From positions 62,001-126,000 of the forward strand of contig CANGBB010000003.1 in assembly GCA_947452065.1 (NCBI GenBank): DNA of 64,000 bases, in the 5' to 3' direction. A program made the translations under genes and the position numbers. This DNA is from Gammaproteobacteria bacterium. GTDB lineage: Bacteria > Pseudomonadota > Gammaproteobacteria > Steroidobacterales > Steroidobacteraceae. Under the pieces are notes generated by a model. That model did not search any database, was not told where the DNA came from, and worked only from the letters and a program-made list of their open reading frames with translations. Below, piece after piece: positions 27,461 to 36,262 of the stretch (the first letter of the stretch is position 1; the number at the start of each line of letters is the position of its first letter).

Positions 27461-28957
27461 TTATTTCTCGCCCAAGGTTTGGGCGAGAAAGGCGTGGCGT
27501 TGCTCGACAAACTTCTTCAGGCTGACGTTCGCAGACTCCGGCTCGTCGCCCTTGCTGCCCGGAGTTCTAATCAGACTGCCTTCGAAGGCCTCCGTGGAAA
27601 ATAGCTTGTGCTCGTCGCGCCGAACATCCTCGGCAATCAGTGCCCGCTCTTGCAGAGCCAGAGCGCTGAAACGCTCCCAGTTGAGCCACTTGCTGTTGAT
27701 GTCACGGATATAGCCGAGATAGCGCTGCCGATAATCCGGCACGGCCAGCAGTCGACTCAGCAAGACCCGTTGCGGCTGGTCAGCGCCGGCCAGCGGATCC
27801 AGCCCCATGGGGGTGATGCCCAAGCTGTTGGGTTTGGCATCTTCACGGCGATTGCGATCGGCTGCCATTGGCCGAAGTGCCTCGGTGGCATGATGGGCAA
27901 CAAAGTGGAACCGACCACGCTCGTCGGCATACATGCCGTAGAAGGCGCCGCGCTGGTAGTAGCTCTCGTGATTCATCAGTGCGTTGTCGACGGCCAGGAA
28001 CCGCAGCGTCCCATCCACGTCCATGAGCGGCGCGAGCGCCGCTGGCAGACGCTCGGGCGGCGTCTCGTTCAACACCTGACAAAGATGAATCAGTGATTGC
28101 CAGGCTTGCGCTCGACTGCGACCGCCATCATGCGCCAGCTCAAAAACCTGCTGGTAAGGGGCCGGATCCTCTCCCCAGTACTCCAAGCCACCACGCGCCC
28201 CGGTGGAAGCGGGAACGGTCCAGATCGTACCGCGACCCGCGCCGGCCTGAGCGGTAAAGGCCGGATCCAGCGCCTGCTGGTTGACGTAGATGCCCCAGTC
28301 CTCGCCGTTGATGACCACCCGCATGAAATTCGCGCCCGGGGCGGGGTAGTACTGCCGCGCAATGTGCATGAACAGCACCGTGCGCAGAAAGGAGGGGTCG
28401 CTGGCGGTGCCGAGCAGCGTGAGCCGCGTGGCGCCGAGGAAGCCCTGATCGCGGTGCCGGAAATTCAGCGTGATGTCGAGCGACCGCTTGTTGCCCGTAC
28501 TGCTGTTGCGGTAGCTGGGCTCGCCGCGAAAGCGGATACCGACATCGCGCAGCATGCGGCCGTCGATGATCGCCATGGCCGGCACCTGCACGTCGCTGTC
28601 CTTGAAGACCGCGAGCTCGCTCTCCCAGGTCGGGGTGTCGAAGCTCAAGAAAATCGTCCGCACCACCCCTTCATCGAAGAGCGGCTCGGTGGAATATTTC
28701 CGGACCTGATTCGGTGACAGACGCCGGGCGGCAGTGGCCGGGCGCTGGGCTGACTTGGTCAGATCGAAGCCAAAGTCCTGCATGGCACTGAGGCGCTCGG
28801 CGGCGTCGAGCATGCCATCCCCGTCCTTGTCGTATCGCTTAAGGATCTTCGCCTCAGGCTGAACGCCCCCGACAACGCGCTCACCCACCTGGGCTTGCGA
28901 CGTCAGCGTCGTCAGCAACAGGGCGCATAGGGGCAGGCATTTTTGCAGCCGTTTCAT
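27461..28957 (-). CDS. secreted CotH-like protein with EF-hand
   Basis: A 498-residue protein with a clear signal peptide (MKRLQKCLPLCALLLTTLTS, cleavage near residue 22). A canonical EF-hand calcium loop follows at 43-54 (DKDGDGMLDAAE), then a CotH-kinase-like domain (about residues 95-440). Recognisable CotH features are the RFRGEPSYR/KRSLDITLNF strand pair and VVINGEDWGIYVNQQALD. The stretch where CotH kinases usually carry the metal-binding Asp-x-Asp reads FVAHHATEAL (352-361), so catalysis may be lost or changed. The gene stands alone. CotH proteins phosphorylate spore-coat or secreted proteins elsewhere; the role here is unknown. Confidence 0.78.
   Translation of the reverse strand: MKRLQKCLPLCALLLTTLTSQAQVGERVVGGVQPEAKILKRYDKDGDGMLDAAERLSAMQDFGFDLTKSAQRPATAARRLSPNQVRKYSTEPLFDEGVVRTIFLSFDTPTWESELAVFKDSDVQVPAMAIIDGRMLRDVGIRFRGEPSYRNSSTGNKRSLDITLNFRHRDQGFLGATRLTLLGTASDPSFLRTVLFMHIARQYYPAPGANFMRVVINGEDWGIYVNQQALDPAFTAQAGAGRGTIWTVPASTGARGGLEYWGEDPAPYQQVFELAHDGGRSRAQAWQSLIHLCQVLNETPPERLPAALAPLMDVDGTLRFLAVDNALMNHESYYQRGAFYGMYADERGRFHFVAHHATEALRPMAADRNRREDAKPNSLGITPMGLDPLAGADQPQRVLLSRLLAVPDYRQRYLGYIRDINSKWLNWERFSALALQERALIAEDVRRDEHKLFSTEAFEGSLIRTPGSKGDEPESANVSLKKFVEQRHAFLAQTLGEK
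27464..27490. terminator. bidirectional hairpin between aroE and the CotH-like gene
   Basis: TTTCTCGCCCAA - GGT - TTGGGCGAGAAA is a perfect 12-bp stem with a 3-base loop. It lies at the tail-to-tail junction, and its sequence encodes the last codons of the CotH-like protein just before that gene's TAA at 27461-27463. The stem carries its own A/T ends, so it can act for both strands, although there is no separate long U-tract. Confidence 0.6.
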
Positions 28958-29115
28958 GGGCGCTTGGGCTCGATTTCCAACCGTCGGATGGCTGGGATTT
29001 TGCGGCAACCGGCACCCCTCACGAATACAAGAATTGTCATTTTCGGGGTCACCCAGCCCTCACCACGGTTTGACCATGGCGAATCTATTCTTTCTTATAG
29101 AGGCCTAATATCGGG

Positions 29116-29145
29116 TTGAAAGGCCGTTATTGATCCCATTATGAT
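29116..29145 (+). promoter_or_regulatory. sigma70-type promoter of the LysR gene
   Basis: TTGAAA (29116-29121), an 18-base spacer and TATGAT (29140-29145) each match the consensus at five of six positions. The expected transcription start is about seven bases later, at or next to the ATG at 29152, which would give a leaderless message unless translation starts at the ATG at 29170. Confidence 0.55.
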
Positions 29146-29151
29146 ACAGGC

Positions 29152-30066
29152 ATGTGGTTAGCATCTGAAATGGCTGCCTTTGCGCAGGTTGTGGATCTGC
29201 ACTCATTCACCGCCGCCGCGCGGGCGCTAGGCGTCCCCAAGGTGGCCATCAGCCGGGCCGTGCGCAGCCTCGAAGCCAGAGCCGGGACCAAGCTGCTGAC
29301 ACGCACCACGCGACGTCTGGCGCTGACCGACGCCGGTGCGGCACTGCTGCCCTACTGCCGGCGTGTGGCGGAAGAAGTTCAGGCTGCCCGGGCCGCCATG
29401 TTGCCTCTGGCCACCGAGCGCAAAGGGTTGCGGGTGCTGGCCGACCCGGCCTACGGCCGACTCCTGCTCAGCCCCCTGCTACCTCGCTTCCTGGAGAGCT
29501 ACCCCGACATCCCGCTGGAAGTGGAGATGAGCGCTGAGCTGCCGGCCGAGCCCGGCGAGCAATGGGACGTGCTGATCCAGAATGGGCCCCCGCGCGCCGA
29601 GGGGCTGGCGGGCCGCTCTCTGGGCCGGCCGCCACTGATCCTCTGCGCCACCCCCGGCTATCTGCGTTCCCATCCGGCGCCGGCCGACCCCGCTGAATTG
29701 GCCAACCACGCCCTGCTGATCGCTGGCGAATCGGTGACCGAACTGCGTCTCTCGCGGGGTGCAAAGCAGACCGTGCAACTGCCGGTCAATGCGCGACTGG
29801 TGGTCAACGACCCGGCGGTAATTCACGCCGCCACGGCGGCCAGTGCCGGCATTGGCGTGCTGCCAGAGTTTCTGTGCCGCCAAGGCATCGCCATGGGCAA
29901 GCTGACGCGTGTGCTGCCGGAGTGGATTGCCTCGGACCTGCTCGACCTGTATGCCGTGTCCGACCTGCGGCGGGCCCGCTACCCGCAGGTGACGGCGCTG
30001 ATCGAGTTCTTGGCGGCCAATATGGTTCCCGTGCTCGGGACCGGGGCATCAAAAGCCAGCGAATGA
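29152..30066 (+). CDS. LysR family transcriptional regulator
   Basis: A 304-residue regulator. The N-terminal winged helix-turn-helix covers residues 8-65 (SFTAAARALGVPKVAISRAV, then LLTRTTRRLALTDAG), and a periplasmic-binding-type effector domain covers about 90-295. It is divergent from the CotH-like gene across about 195 bases and converges on the flavin reductase gene, overlapping its 3' end by 18 bases. Either neighbour may be a target. The effector cannot be predicted. Confidence 0.92.
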   Translation: MWLASEMAAFAQVVDLHSFTAAARALGVPKVAISRAVRSLEARAGTKLLTRTTRRLALTDAGAALLPYCRRVAEEVQAARAAMLPLATERKGLRVLADPAYGRLLLSPLLPRFLESYPDIPLEVEMSAELPAEPGEQWDVLIQNGPPRAEGLAGRSLGRPPLILCATPGYLRSHPAPADPAELANHALLIAGESVTELRLSRGAKQTVQLPVNARLVVNDPAVIHAATAASAGIGVLPEFLCRQGIAMGKLTRVLPEWIASDLLDLYAVSDLRRARYPQVTALIEFLAANMVPVLGTGASKASE

Positions 30067-30534
30067 GCCGTACTGGCGGTCGAAGTACAGCAGCGGCAAG
30101 CCAGGCCGCGTCCGTGCCGCCTCGACTAGCCCGACAACAATTGCATGATCGCCGCTCATCACCAGTTGATGGGTACTGCACTCGACCTGCGCCAGCGCGC
30201 CAGCAATCAGTGGCACCTGCAGCGACTCACCCGGGACGAAATCGCGCGGTTCGCGCTGCGCACTGCCGCGGGCTGCAAACCGCTCGGCCAGATGCTTTTG
30301 ATCGGATGCCAGCAGACTGACGCCGAAGGACCGGCTTTCGACCATTGAGCGGAATCCTGACCCGTTGTGCTGGATAGCAAACATGACCAGCGGCGGATCG
30401 AAGGACAGCGTCACGAAGGAAGACACCGTCAGGGCCGCGACGCTGGCGCCATCGGCGGTGTAGACCGCCACCACAGATACGGCTCCGGCCGCGGCGCGGC
30501 CGATTTCCCGATAGTTCTGACCACTGATAGGCAT
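30049..30534 (-). CDS. flavin reductase family protein
   Basis: A 161-residue FMN-binding split-barrel protein of the flavin reductase-like family. Typical features are GAVSVVAVYTADG near the start, ALTVSSFVTLSFDPPLVMFA (the flavin-phosphate-binding strand), FGVSLLASDQKHLAERFA, and HAIVVGLVEAA with the C-terminal LLYFDRQYGSF. Such enzymes supply reduced flavin to two-component monooxygenases, but no monooxygenase gene is nearby. It lies five bases downstream of the large membrane fusion gene, so the two are probably co-transcribed. Its last codons overlap the LysR gene on the other strand. Confidence 0.87.
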   Translation of the reverse strand: MPISGQNYREIGRAAAGAVSVVAVYTADGASVAALTVSSFVTLSFDPPLVMFAIQHNGSGFRSMVESRSFGVSLLASDQKHLAERFAARGSAQREPRDFVPGESLQVPLIAGALAQVECSTHQLVMSGDHAIVVGLVEAARTRPGLPLLYFDRQYGSFAGF

Positions 30535-30539
30535 AGGCG

Positions 30540-33500
30540 CTAGCGGGTCAGACCGACAATGCTCTGGAGACGTGACAACACCACACGCACACGCTCCGCA
30601 TCGACCCGGTTGTCTTGGTCCAGACTCTTAACAACTTCCACCAGCCCGGCAGCGCGCACGCCCACCAGTCGCTTTTCATTGTCCGCGAGCTTGTCGATGG
30701 TCTTTTCCACCGTGGCACAGAAAAGAGCCGCCGATTCGAGCACAACTTCCGGACGATTAGTGCCCACAGCACTGCGCGCGCGCAGCGCGTGCCAATAAAC
30801 GTCGGGCTGGGCCACCTCCGCGAGGTCGGCAATTGCGATGCCCTCATCGCCATAGCGCTGGCGCAGACCAGGATTATTCACGCGCATGCGCCATTCGACC
30901 CGCAGCTGTGCCGCCTGCAAGCCCCACTGCGCCGTCCAAGGCACAGACGCAAGTGCGGCATCAGCAGCCATGACCTTGGGCCAGTCCTGACTGGATGCAT
31001 CGCGCATCGTATTGAGCACCATGGCCGGTTGCGCAGGCAGCCGCGACAGGGCATTGGCCGCCAAGGGTTGTGAAATGGCGCGACCCGCCTCCGACAGCTG
31101 CTGCTCAGCCGCCGTAAACAGCAGCGGCACGCTGTTAGGCCAGCGCCGCAGGCCGTCCTGCAGCAGCCGGTTCCCGATATCGAACTGCTTCAGGTGCATG
31201 GCCATCATGTAGCTCAGCTGCCGCGAAACATCGGTATCGCCGAGCAGCTCGGCCACCCGATTCATCCGCTGCAGCGTGGCCTCCGTCGCGCCCGCCCAGA
31301 GGACGGCGCGGCGCCAGATGTATTCAAAGGAGAGATCTGCAGCGAGATTCCGGTAGATGAAGCCGCCGCCATCCGTCAGTGGATCATAGGGCGCAAGCAA
31401 TGTACCAACCTGCTCACCACTCAAACCCAGACCGCGCGCATACACGTTGGCCGTGGCCAGACGGTTCTGATCATCCGTGAGCAAAGGCGCGGATGCGGCG
31501 AACCGCTGAGCCGATGCAGTCTCCATGGCCAGCGCCGTGACCAGATCCTCCACGGCATTGAGCCCCAGACGCGCATAGTGAAGCGGCGCACGATCGAGCA
31601 CGGTGCGCACCAGTGCAGGATGATGCTCGATATCGATGGGCTGATCAGAGGCCATGAACAGCAAGGTGGTGCTGGATGGCCGGTAAACCCGCACCTCGTG
31701 ATAGACATCCATCAGCGTCGCCACCAGCGAGCGCAGCAAAGACTCGTCGGTGAACTCGGTACTCATCCACTGCACAAAGACACCGCCGGCACTCAGATGA
31801 TCATGCACCTGCCGCATGAATTCGCGCGTATAGAGATGTGATGCGCCCGCAGTCCACGGATGACTGGGCTGAGAAACGATGGCGTCGTATTTGCGATCGG
31901 TAAGCGTCAGCGCGCCGCGCGCATCATTGACGATGAGGTTCAGTCGCGGATCAGCCAGCGGATCGCGCAGCCGGAGCGGCGCCATCGCACGGTTTGCATC
32001 AATGACTTTGGGCTCGAGTTCCACCACATCAATACGACGCACGGAAGGCGGCACGGCCTGCGCGACATTACCGCCACCGAGCCCCACAATCAGCATGCTC
32101 TCCAGATCCGGGCGCGCCAGCACTGCGAGCATGGACATCCAGGCCTCGACATCGGCGATGGGCGGCGCGCCAAGCACCGGTGCGCCGGCCTCCGGCAGAC
32201 CATTGGTACGCAGATCGAGTTTGGAATCGTCGCGAATCACCACGACATCCGCACTGCGGCCCACATCGTAATGAACGATCGTGCCGGCAGCGCTACGCAG
32301 TGGTGACACACGCAGCAAGGCTTCAGGCATCGCCGGCCGGAACAGTGCAGCCGTGAGCAACGCACTCAGTCCCAGCGGAAACACCACCCGCCAATCGAAC
32401 TTCAGCAGGCTGATAGCGGCCAGCAGCGCAAGCACCAGGCTGACGACTACAGACAGATGCATCGCGCCCTCGTAACGCAGGGCCGGAATCAGCCAAAAGC
32501 CACCCGCCAGCGCACCGACGATGGCGCCTGCTGTATTCCAACCGTACACCCGGGCACTGGCACGCGGTGCATCTGCGACGCCGCTGGCCAGTACGCGCAC
32601 AGCCAGCGGATAAGTCGTACCGATCGCTATCGTGAGCGGTAGCAGCACTACGAAGCCGAACAACGTGCGCTCCAACGGTGACACGGGAACTGCAGCCCAT
32701 TGCATCAGTGCGTACCAACTCAGCACCAATGCCAGAGCCACTGCCACTTGCGAGACAACAAACGACACCGTTGCCGTCTCGCGGCGTCGGGCCAGACGTG
32801 CGCCCAATGCACCGCCGATCGCGATTCCGGTGAGAAAGCTCGCCACCATGATTCCGAAGGATTGAATGCTGCTGCCCACAACACGCGACAACAGTCGCGT
32901 CCACATCACTTCCTGCATGAAGGAGACGGAACCGGACAGCAGGATCAGCGGCAATATCCAGAATGGTCCGGCGCCCTCGGGTGTGCTCGGTGCTGCGACC
33001 GGTGTCGGCGCTGAAGCCCTGTTTTGCTGGGCACGCAGCACTGCCAACCACCAGGCCAGCAAGAAGACCAGAACGTTGATGCCCGCAGCCACCCAGATCG
33101 TGGCGCGCAATCCCAATGCGGGTAGCAGCAGGAGCGCACCCAGCAACGCACCAGCGACTGCGCCCGCTGTGTTGCAGGCATACAGCGTACCGATGCGTGA
33201 ACCAATCTGACGATCATCGTGTACGCCGTCACGCGCCAGCAGCGGCAACGTAGCGCCCATCAGCGTAGTGGGCACCAGCAGCGTCGCGAATGACGCGATC
33301 AGATAGAAAGTGGTGTTGCTGGTTGCACCGGTCGCCGGAGGCTCGGGCTGTCCACCCAGCAGTGTGATCAGCAACGCTTCGGCCGCGCGCAGACATAAAG
33401 GCACCAGCAGCAAAGCGGACGCGCCGATGCCCAACTCCAGCAGTGCATACAGTCGTACGGGTGCACTGACTCGCGGCAATAGATATTCAATCGCGCGGGC

Positions 33501-33773
33501 ACCCAGTGCCAGACCGCCCATATAGGCCGCGAGCACCGTGGCAACAGCCAGTTCCGAGGTACCGAAAACCAGCGCGAACTGGCGCGTCCACGCCGTCTGA
33601 TAGATCAGTGCAGCCAACCCGCTCAGCGCAAAACAGCCGCAGATCAGCGCGTAACGGAGCGCATCCTGTCGGTCTACGATCGAACGAGTGGGTTTCGAAG
33701 GGTGCAACTGAGTCTCAACCGGGCGCTTGCCCGCCGTTGCATTGGCGCCTGAACGCCGCGAATTCTTTTGCAC
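30540..33773 (-). CDS. large membrane protein fused to a spermidine synthase-like domain
   Basis: About 1077 residues from the GTG at 33773, which has AGGGGG about nine bases further upstream; a TTG at 33776 is the alternative. Residues 40-480 hold about a dozen membrane helices in two homologous halves: WTR...GTSE/GSSI and NTAGA..GAL...L.PAL recur near 63/292 and 202/414. Residues 500-720 are a spermidine synthase/methyltransferase fold (LIVGLGGGNVAQAV, VVELEPKVI, IVNDARGAL, YDAIVSQPSHPW). The last 350 residues are helical, possibly TPR-like. The GGGDG aspartate is Asn here, and the catalytic Asp region is replaced by SQPSHPW, so aminopropyl transfer is doubtful. Confidence 0.83.
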   Translation of the reverse strand: MQKNSRRSGANATAGKRPVETQLHPSKPTRSIVDRQDALRYALICGCFALSGLAALIYQTAWTRQFALVFGTSELAVATVLAAYMGGLALGARAIEYLLPRVSAPVRLYALLELGIGASALLLVPLCLRAAEALLITLLGGQPEPPATGATSNTTFYLIASFATLLVPTTLMGATLPLLARDGVHDDRQIGSRIGTLYACNTAGAVAGALLGALLLLPALGLRATIWVAAGINVLVFLLAWWLAVLRAQQNRASAPTPVAAPSTPEGAGPFWILPLILLSGSVSFMQEVMWTRLLSRVVGSSIQSFGIMVASFLTGIAIGGALGARLARRRETATVSFVVSQVAVALALVLSWYALMQWAAVPVSPLERTLFGFVVLLPLTIAIGTTYPLAVRVLASGVADAPRASARVYGWNTAGAIVGALAGGFWLIPALRYEGAMHLSVVVSLVLALLAAISLLKFDWRVVFPLGLSALLTAALFRPAMPEALLRVSPLRSAAGTIVHYDVGRSADVVVIRDDSKLDLRTNGLPEAGAPVLGAPPIADVEAWMSMLAVLARPDLESMLIVGLGGGNVAQAVPPSVRRIDVVELEPKVIDANRAMAPLRLRDPLADPRLNLIVNDARGALTLTDRKYDAIVSQPSHPWTAGASHLYTREFMRQVHDHLSAGGVFVQWMSTEFTDESLLRSLVATLMDVYHEVRVYRPSSTTLLFMASDQPIDIEHHPALVRTVLDRAPLHYARLGLNAVEDLVTALAMETASAQRFAASAPLLTDDQNRLATANVYARGLGLSGEQVGTLLAPYDPLTDGGGFIYRNLAADLSFEYIWRRAVLWAGATEATLQRMNRVAELLGDTDVSRQLSYMMAMHLKQFDIGNRLLQDGLRRWPNSVPLLFTAAEQQLSEAGRAISQPLAANALSRLPAQPAMVLNTMRDASSQDWPKVMAADAALASVPWTAQWGLQAAQLRVEWRMRVNNPGLRQRYGDEGIAIADLAEVAQPDVYWHALRARSAVGTNRPEVVLESAALFCATVEKTIDKLADNEKRLVGVRAAGLVEVVKSLDQDNRVDAERVRVVLSRLQSIVGLTR

Positions 33774-33839
33774 CAAACCGATCCCCCTGCGCGTGGCACC
33801 CGGATCAGTGCCTGATGGCCAAGTATAGGGGGCTGTGGC

Positions 33840-34358
33840 CTACATTCCGTACTGCTTCAGTACTGCGTCCGCATCAATGACATCCGTCATGTCAGTCGGC
33901 AGTTCCTTCAGCAGATCGTAGGTGATCTCGATGGCCAGCTCGACGTCTGTGACGTAAGTGCCCCGGGCAAAACTAAAATCCTTTTGGCAGATGTTGCCAG
34001 GGCAGGAGCTGGCCGACTGGCGCTCTGTGGTCTGCGACAGATTATTGGTTGCGCTGACCTTCAGTCCTTTGTATCCCAGACCTCTGGCTTCCTGAGCGGC
34101 ACGGAAGGCAGCCGCTCTGAGAACGAGCTGGAAGGCCTTGTAGGTCGTGGTGCCGGGCGTGTTCACTTCATCCAGAACACCTTCGACCTTCTTGCGAGTC
34201 GTGATCTGTATCCGCTCATCCGTCAGGCGATTGCACTCGCTACCGTAGGAATTCTTTTCGACGCAGGCGGGCTTCTTGGTCTTTTCGGCTGCGTGTGCAG
34301 GCACCAATGCCACCGCTGCAACGAAAGCGAGCAACAGGCCTAAGACGTTTTTGGTCAT
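33840..34358 (-). CDS. uncharacterised secreted protein with two cysteine pairs
   Basis: A 172-residue protein with a strong signal peptide (MTKNVLGLLLAFVAAVALVPA, cleavage near AHA). The mature part has Cys in ACVEKN and SECNRL and a second pair in SSCPGNICQK, suggesting two disulfides in the periplasm, plus an Ala/Arg-rich helical stretch in the middle. The ATG at 34358 is preceded by GGGAG eight bases away. I do not recognise a family. It lies between the membrane fusion gene and the acyl-CoA dehydrogenase gene on the same strand, with gaps of about 65 and 90 bases. Confidence 0.75.
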   Translation of the reverse strand: MTKNVLGLLLAFVAAVALVPAHAAEKTKKPACVEKNSYGSECNRLTDERIQITTRKKVEGVLDEVNTPGTTTYKAFQLVLRAAAFRAAQEARGLGYKGLKVSATNNLSQTTERQSASSCPGNICQKDFSFARGTYVTDVELAIEITYDLLKELPTDMTDVIDADAVLKQYGM

Positions 34359-34451
34359 GATCAGGACTCCCGGCAATCGAGTCTTACGGGCGTTGGCAGC
34401 CCAGCTACCAATGTAGTTTGCACCCGTAACGCTGAAGCGGCAATCACCGCC

Positions 34452-36218
34452 TCAAATCAGCTCAGCGCGACAGCGCACCACCGTGTCGCCACCGTCGCGC
34501 ACCACCGCAGCCAGCGACTGCGCCAGCGGCAGGCAGTGCCGCATATGGAACTGCATGGTCTGCAGCTTGGCATCCGTGAAATCGCGATCGGAGGCATCTG
34601 CCACAGCCACCAGCGCACCGTGCACCAGCAGCGTGGCACTGAATACCAGCCCGCAAAGTTTGAGGAATGGCACAGACACCGCGTAGGCCGCTGCCGGCGC
34701 TGTTGTCAGCAATGCTGACAGAGACGCACCGGTCGTGCCCACCAAGGCCAGCGCCTCACGGGCTCCGCGAATCGCATCCACCAATACCGCATCCTGCGCC
34801 GATGCGCCTGCAGTGCTGGCCGCCTCGGCAAGCAGAGTCTCGAAGACGTCCAGCATATCCCGCAGGGCCGCCCCCTTGTCCCGCAGCAGCTTGCGCCCCA
34901 GCAGGTCGTTTGCCTGAATGCCGGTGGTGCCCTCATAGATCGCGGTGATGCGCGCATCGCGCAAGGTCTGCGCAACGCCCGTGTCCTCGATGAAGCCCAT
35001 GCCACCGTGCACCTGCACCGCCAGCGACGCCAAATCGTTGACCTGCTCCGTACTCCAGCCCTTGACGATAGGAATGAGCAGTTCGCCCCGCGCCAACGCA
35101 CGCGAATCGTTTTTGGCGCGAGCCAGATCCATTTGCAGGGCGGCATAGATGGCCAGTGCCCGCATCGCCTCGACCGATGAACGCTGCAGCAGCAGCATGC
35201 GACGCACGTCCGGATGGTTGATGATGGTAGTGGGTGCCGCTGGATCGGCGCCGGGAATCAACGTCCGCCCCTGAACACGTGTCCGCGCCCATTCCAGTGA
35301 CTGTTGGTAGGCACGTTCCGAAAGGCCGATCCCCTGAACGCCAACCGACAGACGTGCGGAATTCATCATGATGAACATGTATTCCAGACCGTGATTGGCT
35401 TCGCCAACCAAATAACCCACGGCACCAGGGCCATCGCCATAAGACATGACGCAGGTGGGACTGGCATGAATTCCCAGCTTATGCTCGATCGATACACAGC
35501 GCAGATCGTTGCGCTCACTGCCCAGAAACTTGGGCACGACGAACATCGAGATACCTTTTATTCCCGGCGGCGCCCCTTCAATCCTCGCCAACACCAGATG
35601 AATGATGTTCTCCGTGAGATCCTGATCACCGTAGGTGATGTAGATCTTCTGGCCGAACAAACGATAGTGATCCCCCTGAGGAACGGCGCGCGTGCGTATC
35701 GCGGCCAGATCCGAGCCGGCCTGCGGCTCGGTGAGATTCATCGTGCCTGCCCATTCGCCCGTCACCATTCGCGGCAGGAAGCGTTCGCGCAACTCCGCCG
35801 AGCCGGCGATCGAGAGCGCTTCGACCGCGCCGCGCCCCAGCTGCGGGCAGAGCGTGAAGGCCATGTTGGCACCGAACCAGATTTCCTCCACAGCCGTAGC
35901 TAGCGCCAGCGGCACACCCTGGCCGCCATGCTCGGTGCCCACTCCCAGCAATGGCCAACCATCGCTGACGTAACGATCATAGGCATCGCGGAAACCGGAT
36001 GCAGTCGTGACTCCCTCAGGACTCCACTTCGCACCCTCACGATCTCCCACCGTGTTGATCGGATCGAGAATCTCAGATGCGAACCGGCCGGCTTCGGCCA
36101 GCACGGATTCCGCTACATCCGTCGAATACTCGGCATAGAGGGGTGTTTCGGCTAGCCGCTGCACACGCATCTGTCGGTGCAAAACAAAAGCCAGATCCTT
36201 GATTGGTGCGTTATACAT
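34452..36218 (-). CDS. acyl-CoA dehydrogenase (long form with C-terminal extension)
   Basis: A 588-residue flavoenzyme that oxidises an acyl-CoA to the 2-enoyl-CoA. The FAD/substrate motif TMNLTEPQAGSDLAAIRT, the middle beta domain and the C-terminal helical domain with VQVHGGMGFIEDTGVAQ and YEGTTGIQANDLLGRKL (catalytic Glu position) are present. An extra C-terminal domain of about 120 residues, as in the DmdC/AcdA group, follows. The ATG at 36218 has GGGGG eight bases upstream. With fadD and tesA nearby it fits fatty-acid breakdown, though chain-length preference cannot be read. Confidence 0.93.
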   Translation of the reverse strand: MYNAPIKDLAFVLHRQMRVQRLAETPLYAEYSTDVAESVLAEAGRFASEILDPINTVGDREGAKWSPEGVTTASGFRDAYDRYVSDGWPLLGVGTEHGGQGVPLALATAVEEIWFGANMAFTLCPQLGRGAVEALSIAGSAELRERFLPRMVTGEWAGTMNLTEPQAGSDLAAIRTRAVPQGDHYRLFGQKIYITYGDQDLTENIIHLVLARIEGAPPGIKGISMFVVPKFLGSERNDLRCVSIEHKLGIHASPTCVMSYGDGPGAVGYLVGEANHGLEYMFIMMNSARLSVGVQGIGLSERAYQQSLEWARTRVQGRTLIPGADPAAPTTIINHPDVRRMLLLQRSSVEAMRALAIYAALQMDLARAKNDSRALARGELLIPIVKGWSTEQVNDLASLAVQVHGGMGFIEDTGVAQTLRDARITAIYEGTTGIQANDLLGRKLLRDKGAALRDMLDVFETLLAEAASTAGASAQDAVLVDAIRGAREALALVGTTGASLSALLTTAPAAAYAVSVPFLKLCGLVFSATLLVHGALVAVADASDRDFTDAKLQTMQFHMRHCLPLAQSLAAVVRDGGDTVVRCRAELI

Positions 36219-36262
36219 TTGAATAACCCCCGGCACTTAACCGCCAATACAACGCGAGATTG

